Notes under the pieces: model-generated | Databases searched by the model: none | What the model saw: the letters and a program-made list of their open reading frames with translations, nothing else | What the model was told of the DNA's origin: nothing | Shown: positions 52,583-63,947 of the stretch, piece by piece | How the letters are laid out: each line of letters opens with the position of its first letter | How positions within the stretch are numbered: position 1 is the stretch's first letter | Translations under genes and position numbers: made by a program | NCBI GenBank assembly: GCA_030411725.1 | Contig: MU839827.1 | Span: 3,913,027 to 3,977,026 of the forward strand | Origin: Echria macrotheca | Taxonomy: Eukaryota > Ascomycota > Sordariomycetes > Sordariales > Schizotheciaceae | Length of the DNA stretch: 64,000 nucleotides | Direction: 5' to 3'

Positions 52583-52989
52583 TTTGGTATCGTTGTCGTC
52601 GAAAAAGTCTGAATGGCGTAGGAGTTGAAGATGGTGATGATGGTGCTGCGACGTAGTGGGGGTGTCGCAAAGTGCAAGGTTCGTTTGTTTACCGACTTCC
52701 CGCCTGGGCCTGGTTCCTGGGGCAATCCACCAGCCCTGTCCGTCTGCGCTAATGCGGGGTCTCGGCACCATCCCCTGCCACTCTTCGTCAAGCCACTGCA
52801 AAAGTCTCAGTCCTCAACTGAATCAAATCAGATAAATTTCTTGAATCAACTTCTGCCTCTTGGATAAGGTAGTGCACGCCAAGTGACATTCCGCCGAACA
52901 GAGCAGCCGCAGTCTCTTCCATGCACTGACTGACTACGTACAAACCGAAATGACGCACAGTTTTTCGGTTGTCGTCTTCATCCGCCCAA
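52583..52989. other. Divergent promoter region SPC25/RRN6
   Basis: About 400 bp between two divergently transcribed genes, probably a shared promoter. No gene recognised. Confidence 0.45.
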
Positions 52990-55900
52990 ATGGTTAGACA
53001 CACACACGCCGAACGTGAAGCCGCGTCCAAGGCCCGTGGACCCGGCCCGTTGAACCACCTCCTCGATTGCTCTAGTTGGGTCGACTCTGAAGAAGGCCAG
53101 CTCCGTCGCATCAACTTGGAAGACGGCAGTATGTTTCTATGACACTTTTCGTTTGTCTCTGACTGACAAGACAGCACCTTTTTTCCGCCAGGTCACCGAC
53201 TTCACACCATGGTGTCCATCAACAAAACCGGACACCGTCGTGTCCGGGTCGAAAACAGCGCCGTCAGATCTGGCGAGGACACAGCTGAACTGGCTGGTCA
53301 AAACCCACCCCGATGTTCTCCTCACTGATGAGATCACCCAAGCCCTGCTACTGGAAGAAACCGCGGCATCCGTGGACCTTCGCCCCGGCGTCCGGAAACC
53401 ACCAACCGCCACGGCGCGTCTGCTGTCGGTCGGCGAGATCCTTGATGCACGAAATGAGAAGGCCACCAGAGCACACCGGGCCGTAGCACTCGCCTCGGGA
53501 GAGTCCGGTCAGCTCCTACGCATCGTGAGCCTAGACCACCGCGAGTGCTCCTGGGAGTCGGTCGACGTCCGCCTCCGCCTCAGCCGGGCCAACCTGCAGC
53601 TCACCGGGGAGTGGGGCTACGACGCAGTGCCCATTACCTTGATTAGGTTCGCCGTCGTCCGCAAGCGGACCCGCCCCATCCGCTGGCTGATTGTGCAGAA
53701 GGCAACATCAACGACCGTGTTCGAGCCTGAGATCAAGGCGATCCCCATTCGCGCCGGCGGGGCGATCGAAACGTCCGGCTCCTCCCAGATCACGCCGAAT
53801 CCGCTGTTGTTGATCGGGAGCCACCAGACCGGGGGGGCGGACCATGCTGACGCCTCTTTTGTCGCGTGCTCGAACGGGGCGACCAGGCTAGCCATCATCG
53901 ACTGCTCGGGCGGCTGGACCGTGTGGGACCTTAGGGGGCGTCGGTCTGCTCGGCCGAAAGCCATCAAGCCGGTCATGATTATGCGCGGAAACCTCACGGG
54001 ATCCGGGCTACCGCTGATTGTCGATCTCGGAGCGCGGAGGATTACCTGGCTGACGGTGGACCCAGTTGTGAGGAAAAAAGACTCAGACGATGATTCTGTG
54101 GCGTCGGGGTCCGATTCCGAACAAGTACCGCAACCACGGGCACTTTTGATTTCGGCGGGAGAGTCTGTTTGCTTGTTTGATACCAAGACAAAAAAGCTGC
54201 ATTCCCTTGCTGCAGTCCTGCTGCCCACACCTAGAAGACGGACTCGACATCCAACGCGAGTGGTGGATATCAAGCTGTCACCGCTACATCCTTCACAGGC
54301 CTTCGTACTCACCAACAGGAGACTGTTTTGGGTGGCGACAAGAGAACTGGACGCCGGCAGGCTGAGTCTCAAGACCCTCGGGTCGCGCAGCCACAGTAAA
54401 GCGAACGGCTACCAAACACTCAGGTTGGATGTGTCGCCGGCTACATATGTCAACGGCCGCAAGGCATGTTTTGTCTGTGTCCGGCTGGCCAACGAGACGC
54501 AGGTGATGGTCACATGGTGTATCCAGCCGGGGCCGAATACGCCGCATGTAATGCACCCAACCGCCGTTGGTCTCCAGGCCCCTGCAGCGGTGACGAGCAT
54601 CGAGATGCTCCCGGTGCTGCGCGTCGTCGGGCCGGACGCCGGGGGGACGCTGCTGGCGCGGCAGGACCTCAAGTTTTTCGAGGTGCTGGCGTTCGGCGAG
54701 AATTTTGAGGTTAGTAGCGCGCTGTGTGCATGGGTCAACGATGCACACTCGCAGGTGCCGGCTCCGGACGTGGAGGCTCCTGACAAGCCAAAGAAGCGGA
54801 TGCGGGCTGCGCGGCGCACTTTCTTGCGGGCAATGGAGGGCGCTTTTGTAGTGCCTGATGGTTATGTTGATCAACAGAAGGCGAAGGAGGTAGATACGGA
54901 GCATGAAGAGCAGCCGGAGCGTGCCTTTGAGTTTTGGTCAGGCCGGGTAGTTCAGGGTCGAGAAAGGCAACAGGATGGTGCTGAAGCGATGGATGTCGAT
55001 GTTAAGGACGTGGTCCAGCGCTTGAGGGCAGTTGGACAAAGACAATCTATGTAAGTTTCAGGGTTTTTGAGGGAGCTTTGCTGACAGTTCAGGTTGAATG
55101 TTGTTAGTCGGGATCGCAGTACGGATGAGTTGCTGCAGATCGCAGCAGAGTGGGAGCAGATGGAGTTGGAAGAACGGGAAGGTCTGGCGGCAGCGCCGAT
55201 TTGGACTCGACAGTCGGGATTGAGTCTGGTGGAGTTTATCGAGGATCTACAAGGGGGTGATGAGGGAAGTCCATTCCAGGAGGATATCCGACGTGTAGCC
55301 GCGGAGGTTTGTCTCAGCGAAACTGGCATTATCGAGCGCAGCGACCAAGACGACACGGCCGAGCTCGAAGCCGCCATGCAGGATACGTTTCCCTTCCGCA
55401 GCTCGCCTCCTCTACAGCCGTCACAGGAGCTGCCGGGGCTTCCCAAGCCTGTTGAGGAAGACCCGGTCAGCGCCCGTCTACGGAAATATACTACGATGGA
55501 CCGGGTCATGACGGCGGCAGAAACCAAGCCCGCGGCGATCAACATGCACTGGGAAGATGATGCCGACCCGGAGGTTGTGGATTTCGAGGCAGCAGCGGAC
55601 GAGGAAGAACAGGAGTGGGAGCTTATGCGGCGGAGGAGGATGGAGAGGCGACGGAAGCGGGCTGAGAAGCTGGCATCGCTGGCGTCGCAGGGTCTGGCCT
55701 CGGATGTGTACAGTGCGCCGGTGGTGGGTTTGTCGTCGTCACAGCCCCGGGGGATGTCGCAGCCAGTGGTGTCGCAGTCGCAGGTGTCGCAGCCGCGGAT
55801 ATCGCAGAGGGGGGTATCGCAGCCTCTGTCATCGCAGGTGCCGGCGGCGTCGCAGCCCCGGGGCATTCCGGCGAGCCAGACGGTTGTTTCTGGGAATGGG

Positions 55901-56011
55901 TTCGGGTCGATTGGGTCGTCGCAGGGCATGCCGTTTCCCATGTCGCAGATAGTGCCTGGAGCGCACGGGGGGCGGCAGGTGAAGAAGGTGAAGAAGAGTG
56001 GGTTTCGTTGA
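52990..56011 (+). CDS. RRN6: RNA polymerase I-specific initiation factor Rrn6-like
   Basis: Three exons, 52990-53128, 53175-55050 and 55108-56011, give 972 residues. The start MVRHTHAEREAASKARGPGP is the only upstream ATG in frame with the first intron (GTATGT...AAGACAG). The first part is beta-rich (LDHRECSWESVDVRLRLSRANL, LIIDCSGGWTVWDLRGR), consistent with the Rrn6 propeller. An acidic helical domain and a C-terminal tail with many Ser-Gln dipeptides (SQPRGMSQPVVSQSQVSQ) follow, ending in a basic KKVKKSGFR, as in fungal Rrn6. Rrn6 is part of the core factor that recruits Pol I to rDNA promoters. The assignment rests on architecture and tail; primary conservation is low. Confidence 0.78.
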
Positions 56012-56598
56012 AACCATGATGAGATACCCGAGCGTCTGTCGGCGTTGGCCAGATGATACAAGTAGTCTACTTGGTTGAGGAGATCTATTCTATATTCCAG
56101 TCAATCTGGAGTACTTTTTTTTTTTTTTAACTAGGCGCTTGTGTCTTATAACCACCAAGTAGAGGGACCACTTACCCCCCTTAGGGGGTGGAAACTTTCG
56201 GTTTCTCACAACCCAAGAGAGATAATATTTTTTTAACTATGAATATCGTTATTTTTGACAAATTCGAGCTGCCCGAAAGAGAGCCACATGCTAGAGTTAT
56301 GTCGTGGAGTCATAGTTACTCACCATCCCTATTTTCGACCGCTCCTCCCCGCTGGCTGGCTGCTTGAACTAGAGTAACTAAGGCAGACAAAAATTGTTAA
56401 GCACCGCGCACCCCGCTCGTGACAACCTCGCCCCTCGACTAACACCTTCCATCTGCATCTCGTTCCACCCACTTCAGGAAGTTTCCCGACAACATCCAAA
56501 CCACCCACCCACTAACCAACCAACATACACATCACGTCCCATCACACCCTATCACATCTCATCAAAATACAACGAAAATAAAAGAAGAAGAAAAAACA
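56012..56598. other. Intergenic region RRN6/PITH gene
   Basis: 590 bp, AT-rich near 56110-56240 with a ttaccccccttagggggtgg palindrome that could form a hairpin. C/A-rich leader before the PITH ATG. No gene. Confidence 0.45.
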
Positions 56599-58044
56599 AT
56601 GTCCTGCAGCCACGAACACCACGAACACGACCACGGAGGACACAACCATGACCACGAAGAAGGACATGACCACACAGACGACCTCACCCCAGCGCTCCAG
56701 TTCAGTTTGTACTCGCACATCGACTTTGACAAGGTCACGACTTTGAACGAGCGGGAAGCGGGGAGTGGACGGGCGGTGGTGAAGAAGACTTGGGGGGAGC
56801 GGATGGAGGTTGCGCCGGAGGTTGTTAGTGATGTTGATGAGGAGGTTTTGGTTCATGTTCCGTATGTCTCTCCCTTTTTTTTTTCCCTTTTTTTTTGTTT
56901 TCCTTTTGTTCTTCTTTTTTTTTGGTTGTGTGATTTGTTTGGTTTGGTTTGGTTTGGCTTGTGGTGGTTCGTTTTGTTTTGTTCATGTTCCGTATGTCTT
57001 TTATTCTTCTTTTTTTCCCCCATTTTGTGATGTGTTTGGTTTGGTTTGTGGTGGGTTGAGTCACGATCCTGGGGCCAGGCCCAGATCGTGCTGGTATATA
57101 ACCACAGTTGGGGTTCTAAGGTGCTGCTGACCTTGGAATTCTGGCAATCCTTTTTGGAGGGCTGGCTCAGTTGGATGGCGTGGATCCAGCGACCTGGCCG
57201 TCACAGGTTGGGTTGTTTTGTTTCTTTGTGGTTAGCGTTGTGGTTGGTTGTGGTTGTGTCTTGGAGAGGTGAGGAGGGTGGGGGACTCAACGGGGACGGT
57301 TGCTCTAGACCCCTTTTCCCTCTCCATTTTTTTTTCTGTCTGGGTTGGGCTCTCTGACCTGGGGTTGTGTCTGATCCGGGGAGGGAGTGGATGGTTGGGT
57401 GTACTGGGGAGAAGTTGCTCTCCTGGACGCCGTTTCACGACTTTGTTCTTCAGTTCTTATGTCTTTTTTATTCTGCTTAATCTGCGTCTTTTGCCTGGCG
57501 AGGAGGCCCTTCTGACTCGACTACCGTCTTGGCCCCTTTTCGCCAATCTGCCATACACATATCCTTCTCCCATCTCTCTTCATCAACACTAACAACACAC
57601 AGCTTCACAGGCCAAATCAAACTCCACGCCATCCTCCTCCGCACGTCCGACTCCCCATCCGCCCCCCGCACCCTCAAGGTAATCATCAACCGCGACGGCG
57701 GCCTCGACTTCTCGACTGCATCCGACGCCCCCGCCACCCAAGTATTCGAACTCTCTCGGACCTCTCAGATCCAAGAACTCCCCGTCCGCCGGGCCAAATT
57801 CTCCGCCGTCCGGTGTCTGGATCTTTTCTTCCCTGACAATTTTGGAAGTGACGGAAACGACAGCGACAGCGACGACGACGAGATTCCTACGAGAATATCC
57901 TACCTCGGATTCAAGGGCGAGTGGATGCCCCTCGGCAGAGCACCGGCGAATATCCTGTATGAAGCGGCAGCGAACCCAAGCGATCACAAGGTCAAGGGGG
58001 CAGACGTCAACCAGATGGGGAGCGGGATTGGTGGTGGTGATTAG
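56599..58044 (+). CDS. PITH-domain protein
   Basis: Two exons, 56599-56861 and 57603-58044, joined as VLVHVP|FTGQIKLHAIL, encode 234 residues. The N-terminus is a His/Glu/Asp-rich MSCSHEHHEHDH stretch. The PITH fold follows: LYSHIDFDKVTTLNERE, HAILLRTSDSPSAPRTLKVI, RAKFSAVRCLDLFFPDN and TRISYLGFKGEWMPLGRAP. Family members (PITHD1, the C-terminal half of thioredoxin-like 1) bind the 26S proteasome; the histidine-rich N-terminus could bind metal but that is inference. The intron is 741 nt, more than ten times the local norm, and poly-T/G rich. The end of exon 1 is partly duplicated inside it. Confidence 0.9.
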
Positions 58045-58102
58045 ACTTTTTTTTCTTTCGCTGGCACTACCTAAGTATGGTAACGGGATCCAACAACAAA
58101 GG

Positions 58103-59019
58103 TCACATAAAATCATCCTCCCAGTTCTCGTCCCGGTCCTGGTTACTCATGCCGGCCATGTTCTCCTCGGAAAAGATGGCGTCGTAGGCGTGGTCCTTTT
58201 GCCACTTCTTCTCCTGGCGTTCCTTGGCAATTCGGGCTTCTTCTTTTTTCTGTCTGTTGTTAGTATCGAGAGAAATATAGAGACAAAAATAAATACCCTG
58301 GCTTGTTGCGCCGCCTGGTCCCGCTTGCGCAGTTCCTTGAGGCGGTCTTCCTTCTCCTGTGCCAGATCCGGGTGTTTTTCGACCTTGGTTTTGTTCAAAC
58401 GGTTGACGATGGCGTTTTCCCGCTGGGGGATCATGATGCGTTTGACCTTTGTCGTTAGAGTTCATTCTGAAAGGAGACACAATTAAAAACCTTTTTTTGA
58501 TCCTTGAAGCTGACCTGCCCGACGGCCATGCTCCCATCCTTTTTGAGATTCGACCACGGCGTGTAAATCACCGTGATGTTGTCCTTCTTGTTGCCCTCGA
58601 TCGAGTTGGCCTTGGTCAGCTGGCCGAGATCGGTGAGCAGGTCGGCGGGTATGTCTTCCCATGTCTCGCCCTCGCGCAGACGCAAGTAGATGTGTGCGCT
58701 GGAGAGCTTGTCGACGTGGAACTGGGCGTAGTCGTGTAAGTAGAGCTGGTGGTTTTATGGAAGAAAAATCCACACATACCCTTGTGTTTTCCAAGTTAGT
58801 TATGGTGTCTTTGTCTTTGAGAAAATAAAAATAAATAGAAAGACAAAATGGAAACATACCATACATCTTCCTCCCAGCCGTACTTGATGAGCTCCTCATC
58901 TGCAGTTGTTAGAAACAAGTCTGGATGTTCCAAAAATCAAACTCACTCTCAAACTTGTCCTTCCCGACGTACACATAGGCCGGCGGGTCGACGACGGTAG
59001 AAGTGAAATAAAACACCAT
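58103..59019 (-). CDS. JLP2: CCDC25/Jlp2 homologue (NFACT-R domain), with probable 1-nt exon
   Basis: Exons 59019-58947, 58899-58860, 58780 (one nucleotide), 58721-58491, 58446-58297 and 58249-58103 total 642 nt, 213 residues. The sequence aligns with human CCDC25 throughout: MVFYFTSTVVDPPAYVYVGK, then ENEELIKYGWEEDVW, FHVDKLSSAHIYLRLREGE, ADLLTDLGQLTKANSIEGNK, VIYTPWSNLKKDGSM, NRLNKTKVEKHPDL, and a basic coiled-coil tail ending DENWEDDFM. The conserved Trp codon before FHVDK is split TG|G; the final G can only come from a single base between two consensus introns (79 and 58 nt). An alternative single 145-nt intron (donor GTATGG) keeps frame but deletes Val-Trp. Yeast Jlp2 function is poorly known. 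Confidence 0.88.
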
Positions 59020-59317
59020 TTTGCATCGAATGAATGTTGGTATATTTTTATCAGAATAGCTGCTCACTTTCGTAACTTGATGTTCCGAAGTGGTGAGTGA
59101 GTGGAGGCGCTCAGGCACCATTTTGGACAGCAAGGGTTAGGGTCGACAGTGTGAAACCATCCGCCAACCAACCAATCGCATCCATCTCAAAATTTCCACA
59201 CCATCAACCTCTCCAACTCCCAGCTTCGTCGACACTTCCTCGCTATCGTCCACCCACCGAACCGATGCCATAACTTACTCGGATTCGACCAATTCACATC
59301 CAACAAGGCAAGCAAAA

Positions 59318-60394
59318 ATGCCACCAAGGCTACCCGCCCGCAGCTGGCGGCAGCCCCCCCTCCGCCCCTTCCTCAGTCCCTCCTCCCAATCCACCACCGC
59401 CCTCCTCCGACCCTTGCTCCCGCTCACCACAACGCGCGGCGTAAAATACGGCTGGAGCACGCTCCCGAAGCGCGCCAAACCAACCCGCTTCAACCAAGTA
59501 ACCGCCGGCATCCCAGCGCCCTCGACCGGCCCCGCCGCGGCGCTCAAACGGCGCGAGCGCACGACGCCGATCCGCACCGGCGTGCTGGCCATCAAGAAGG
59601 GCATGACCGCCTTCATGGGCAAATCGGGCGCGCGCATCCCCTGCACGGTCCTCCAGCTCGACCGCGTGCAGGTGGTGGCCAACAAGACGCGCGACCGCAA
59701 CGGGTACTGGGCCGTGCAGGTCGGCCTGGGCGAGCGCGCGGCCGACAACGTCGGCGCGCCGATGCTGGGCTACTTCGAGGCCAAGGGACTGTCCCCAAAA
59801 AAAAAACTGGCCGAGTTCAAGGTGCGGTCGAAGGACGGACTCCTACCAGTCGGCGTCCAGCTGCTGCCGGATTGGTTCCACGTCGGGCAGTGCGTCGATG
59901 TCAGGGGCCACGCGAGGGGCATGGGCTTCGCGGGCGGCATGAAGAGGCATGGGTTTTCTGGGCAGGAGGCGAGCCACGGTAACTCGAAGAATCACCGGAC
60001 GATCGGTACCGTTGGCCCCTCGCAGGGCGGCGGGTCGCGCGTGTACCCCGGAAAGAAGATGCCGGGGCGCATGGGCGGGCAGCGCGTTACGATGCAGAAC
60101 CTGCCGGTGCTCATGGTCGATAACGAGCTGGGCATTGTCGTGGTCAAAGGGTGCGTGGCGGGCCCGAAGAACTCGGTGGTTATGGTGCAGGATGCAGTCA
60201 AGAAGCCGCCGCCGCCGGCGGAGTTTGTCGGGATGACGCGCCAGGTGCTGGATGAGCGGTTTCCGGACGCGTTCGAGGCGCTCGAGGCCGCAAGGGAGCG
60301 CCATCTGGAGCTCAAGAAGTGGAGGAAGGACAAGAGGATAGAGATGTTGCTGTCGGGGGAGAACGTTGCCGAGAGCCACGAGGTGGTTTTGTAG
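59318..60394 (+). CDS. MRPL9: Mitochondrial large-subunit ribosomal protein uL3m
   Basis: Intronless, 358 residues. A basic, Pro/Ser-rich presequence precedes RTGVLAIKKGMTAFMGKSGA, the uL3 start. Conserved uL3 elements include the loop that reaches the peptidyl-transferase centre (GFAGGMKRHGFSGQEASHGN), HRTIGTVGPSQGGGSRVYPG, KKMPGRMGGQRVTMQNL and VVVKGCVAGPKNSVV. The protein is an early-assembling component of the mitoribosomal large subunit. Convergent with COA1, with stop codons about 115 bp apart. Confidence 0.94.
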   Translation: MPPRLPARSWRQPPLRPFLSPSSQSTTALLRPLLPLTTTRGVKYGWSTLPKRAKPTRFNQVTAGIPAPSTGPAAALKRRERTTPIRTGVLAIKKGMTAFMGKSGARIPCTVLQLDRVQVVANKTRDRNGYWAVQVGLGERAADNVGAPMLGYFEAKGLSPKKKLAEFKVRSKDGLLPVGVQLLPDWFHVGQCVDVRGHARGMGFAGGMKRHGFSGQEASHGNSKNHRTIGTVGPSQGGGSRVYPGKKMPGRMGGQRVTMQNLPVLMVDNELGIVVVKGCVAGPKNSVVMVQDAVKKPPPPAEFVGMTRQVLDERFPDAFEALEAARERHLELKKWRKDKRIEMLLSGENVAESHEVVL

Positions 60395-60509
60395 GATTTT
60401 GTTTCCGACAAATATTTATACATAGATATTGTACAATAGACCCCATTTTTGTGGGAAATCAGTTTCTACCTTATATCCCCCTAGACCCCCATTTTATGGA
60501 GAAAGAGAA

Positions 60510-61217
60510 TCACTTTCTATATCCCCTCGTCGTGATTTCATCCTCCTCCGGTTCAACAGCCCCCGTCATAGCCCGAAAAGGATCCCCATCCTCCAACAGA
60601 TCGATTCGCCGCCCGTCGGCCATCTCCAGACTCCACTCCATCGTCTCGAACACGCCCCTAGGTGTCGCCCGGTGACTCACGAACCGCATCGTCCCCTCGT
60701 CTTTTGTCCCTTTCACGGCGAACCGGATGTCGATGCGGCCGTGCAGCTGGTTCATGCCCCCCCTGATCCAGGGGATCTGTGCTGCAAAGTAGATCTCGTC
60801 GCCGAGCGCGGCGCGGGCTTTCGGGGATGTGCGCAGGGCGTAGAGGGTGCCGGCTACGACGGGGGAGGAGAGTTTTTGGTAGTTGAAGATTGCTAGGGAG
60901 GCGGCGGCTACTAGGGCGGCGAAGAGGGGGAGGGTTTTGCGCCAGTGGGATTTTTGGGAGATGTCTTTTTTTTTGTTTCGTTAGTTATAAAGTAGTGTTT
61001 TATGTTGGGAGGGACAAGTACTGGGAAGTTCACGATCGGATCGTCGCTCGAGGAGGGGCCCGTCGCCGGGTTTGGGCGCTGCGATGAGGGTTCGTCGTTG
61101 CTCGTGGTGGTGGTTTGTTGGTGCCCGTATTATCCTCGGCAGACATATTCTTGTTCGTGTGCCCGAATGGGACAGTGGGCTGCCCCGGAGGGCTGTCCTG
61201 GAGAAAGGGGCGAGCAT
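60510..61217 (-). CDS. COA1: Cytochrome c oxidase assembly factor Coa1
   Basis: Two exons, 61217-61022 and 60964-60510, joined as DRELPN|ISQKSHWRKTLP, give 216 residues. The intron is GTACTT...TAACTAACG...AAAAAG. The N-terminus is a mitochondrial presequence ending near QRRTLIAAPKPGDGPL. One transmembrane helix (LPLFAALVAAASLAIFNYQ) is followed by the intermembrane-space domain typical of Coa1: LSSPVVAGTLYALRTSPKAR, LGDEIYFAAQIPWIRG, MNQLHGRIDIRFAVKGTKDE and VFETMEWSLEMADGR. Coa1 couples Cox1 synthesis (Mss51/Cox14) to Shy1-dependent assembly of complex IV. Confidence 0.93.
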
Positions 61218-62885
61218 TTTTGTCGTCGAGCTGGTGATGAAGCTACATACCCGAGCTTGAGCTTCAATTTGCCGTTTGGTTGATATTCACCTATCGGGGT
61301 ATGTTTGGGGTCTTCCAGGGTTAGGGTTACTGCATTCTTTTTCTGTCAAAGCGGCAGCCTGCCAGCATCAGGCACATGAGCCCCCCCGCCATCCACTTGG
61401 CACTTGCTGAGCCCCACCATGCCAGTGGGGAATGCCGATTCTCATCGGACAGGTGGGACCTGGGTGCCATTTTGAATGCCAGTCAACGAACGGCCAAGGT
61501 TTGGTCTACCAATTCAAGCGCGAGGTTATTCCAACTTCAGTGGATTCGACGCTGCTTGACGTCGCAGATGAGACGATACCAAATTCAGAACACATGGGAA
61601 TTCCTGCTGCATCAGCAATCAATCTCCCACATGTCTTTCTCAATCGGGCTAAATGCCATTTTTGGCATCACCCGCTCCCTCCCCACAGCCCTGTCCAGCC
61701 TGCGTCCGGCGGGCTGGACACAAGATCCCCGCGTGGCCTCGGCGCATCCTTCGCAAACCCTGGCTTTGCTGTCCACGCCGCCGCTTGCGCACTGCTTGTT
61801 GGAAAGACAACCAAGATCTTTCCCCTGTTGGGCGCGGGGCTCGGGCAGTTGACATTTGATGTTGGGGCAAATACGAATGGCGGAAATATTGCTGCCTTGT
61901 CACAGCTGTCAAAGTACCTTGCCTTAGTCAACGCATGCCTTACACTAGTTACTCGAATCTGTGGCGGGAAATCGAGATTTGCGGTTCCTTCTTGGCTCTA
62001 GTCTATTTTTGTTACTGACTCGGCTCAACTCTTTGTTACTCAACGACTCCGAACAAACGACTTTGTCTTCCCCTGATAGCAACAAGGAAACCCGTCGTGT
62101 GCTCTGCCGGCCGCTGACTGACCGACTCCCAAGTCCAGACTCTTGAGAACGCGGGGAGGCCGCATTTTCAGCCAGCCCGGAGGCTGTCCATGCATGAGGC
62201 CGACCAGTCAAGTCGACCTCTACTCCGTAACACAAGATACCGTCTACCTACTACTAACCTGTCAGCAACGACAAAAACTGCCACGCAAGACTCAACCTAT
62301 AGAACACAAGGAAGCCGATTACTAAGATGACGCGGGCAACGATCTCGAGGAATCAAACCGTGTTGCCGTTGGGAATTGTGGCGCAGAGGGGGACCAGCGT
62401 GGATGTTGGATGCCAACCCCGACGCCGTCTGACATGCAGAACCGGGCGTACAACGGGCCAATCCGGGGTCGTGCCCACCAAATTGTTTTCCTTTTTCCGT
62501 CAGTCTAGCATTGCCGGGCTGGCTGCAATCCTGTCGGTCTCCCGCCCGAGCCGGACCGTGACGAAGAAGAGAAAGAGGCGCGGGTGTGTGTGTCCCAGTA
62601 CCACGAGATTAAAAGACAAAGTTCCCTACCCTCCCGCAGCGCAGCTGAGCAGCCTTACATATATTTCTTAATTATATACTACCTCTCCCCCACCAAAGAT
62701 TCCTCGGGTCCGACGACGTTTTGTTTTCCCCTTTTTCTTTGCTTTGCTGAGAGAGAGAGAGTACCCGAGATCAGACAAAGATAAAAAGCGGCCGACTTAC
62801 CTAACCCTCACGTCAGGGGAATTCCTTATAGTTGCCCGTAGCGAACGCAACGCGAAAAAAAAAAAACGAAGACGACAAATCCAAA
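61218..62885. other. 1.7-kb intergenic region
   Basis: Upstream of both COA1 and the membrane-protein gene at 62886. Overlapping frames at 61376-61852 (158 codons) and 61432-62001 (189 codons) have no recognisable domain and no splice-consistent extension, so no gene is called. The last 250 nt contain a CT-rich leader and a (ga)n run. Confidence 0.45.
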
Positions 62886-63647
62886 ATGGCTCCCAGGTCG
62901 CTACTAGTTCCCATTTATGTGGTGCTCGCGCTGTACGCGGCCGATGGCATCATCTCGCTCTCGTTTCTCTCGACCATGGTCGCCTGGCTGCAGCGCTCCG
63001 GCGGCGCCGGCCCGTTTACTGTTAACAACGGCGGCGGCACCTTTCGCATGCCGGGCGAGCCGCTCAACCTCATGACGAACCACGGCCATGTCACGAACGG
63101 TGCCGGCGGGACGGCGGTTGTGTTGATTGGGTTTGGGGGGATCATTGCGCTGATTTCCGAGCACAAGTCGCGGAAGAAGGTGTGTCTCACCATATTCCTC
63201 CAGAATTCAAGCCAACAAAGATGGATACTAACAAAAAAAAAGTACGGCAAATCATCCACCCTCTTCCTCGCCTGGGCCGTCTGCGTGGTCCTCTCGTGGC
63301 TGCTCACCCTCAGCGCGCTGATTTATACGTTCGTGCTGCAAAACCAGACCTCATCCCAGACAATCTCGCTGCAGGCGGCCGCGCGGGCGGCGCCGGCCAA
63401 GTACCCGCTCGACAGCTGGACGCCCGAGAGCTGGTACAACGCGATGCTGGCGCTGCCGCTGGCTGACGACAGCGTGCGGGGCGTGATTGCGTACAACCTC
63501 CGGATCATGCGCGGGTGGCGGTACAACCTGATTGCTTTGTTTCTGGTTGGATTTGTGCTCATGGTGCTGGTCGTGGCCGAGGTGCTGCGCGGGCGCAAGT
63601 CGCGGGGGACGTACGGGAGGGCGCCGTCTGGCGAGGTTGAGAAGTGA
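62886..63647 (+). CDS. Four-helix integral membrane protein of unknown function
   Basis: Two exons, 62886-63179 and 63243-63647, give 232 residues. The intron is 63 nt (donor GTGTGT, branch ACTAAC, acceptor AAAAAG) and is itself open in frame. Four hydrophobic segments: VPIYVVLALYAADGIISLSF (near 7-27), TAVVLIGFGGIIALIS (about 75-91), FLAWAVCVVLSWLLTLSALIY (about 106-127) and LIALFLVGFVLMVLVVAEVL (about 197-217). A loop of about 65 residues lies between helices 3 and 4, and the C-terminus is basic. Topology resembles small MARVEL-like or sur7-like fungal membrane proteins, but I see no diagnostic motif. Confidence 0.75.
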   Translation: MAPRSLLVPIYVVLALYAADGIISLSFLSTMVAWLQRSGGAGPFTVNNGGGTFRMPGEPLNLMTNHGHVTNGAGGTAVVLIGFGGIIALISEHKSRKKVCLTIFLQNSSQQRWILTKKKYGKSSTLFLAWAVCVVLSWLLTLSALIYTFVLQNQTSSQTISLQAAARAAPAKYPLDSWTPESWYNAMLALPLADDSVRGVIAYNLRIMRGWRYNLIALFLVGFVLMVLVVAEVLRGRKSRGTYGRAPSGEVEK

Positions 63648-63947
63648 TTTTTTTTGTCTTTTCATTCTCTTGGGTTTTGGGGGATGAGATTTTAATTGAT
63701 ATACCAACTTTTTCTATTCATTCTCTTCATTTGGATATATTACAAGAAAGAATACCAGGTAGAGAGAGCGTGAAATGGTAATTAGCATTCAACGGTTTAT
63801 GCATGTACTTGGAATATTCAACTAGCGAGTACAGGGTGTCTGGTGTCAACGTCACGCAGCCCTACGGATACAACACCGTTGTAACTACGGAACAACACCG
63901 TTGCCACTGCGGATACAACCACCTACAGTAACATCGATCAAGACAAA
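63648..63947. other. Intergenic region at right edge
   Basis: 300 bp with a short repeat of gcggatacaac/acggatacaacaccgttg at 63860-63925. No gene. Confidence 0.4.

Noticed and set aside
61376..62001. Overlapping frames of 158 and 189 codons as a gene
   Set aside because: No recognisable domain, no splice-consistent extension, unusual composition and overlap in two registers.
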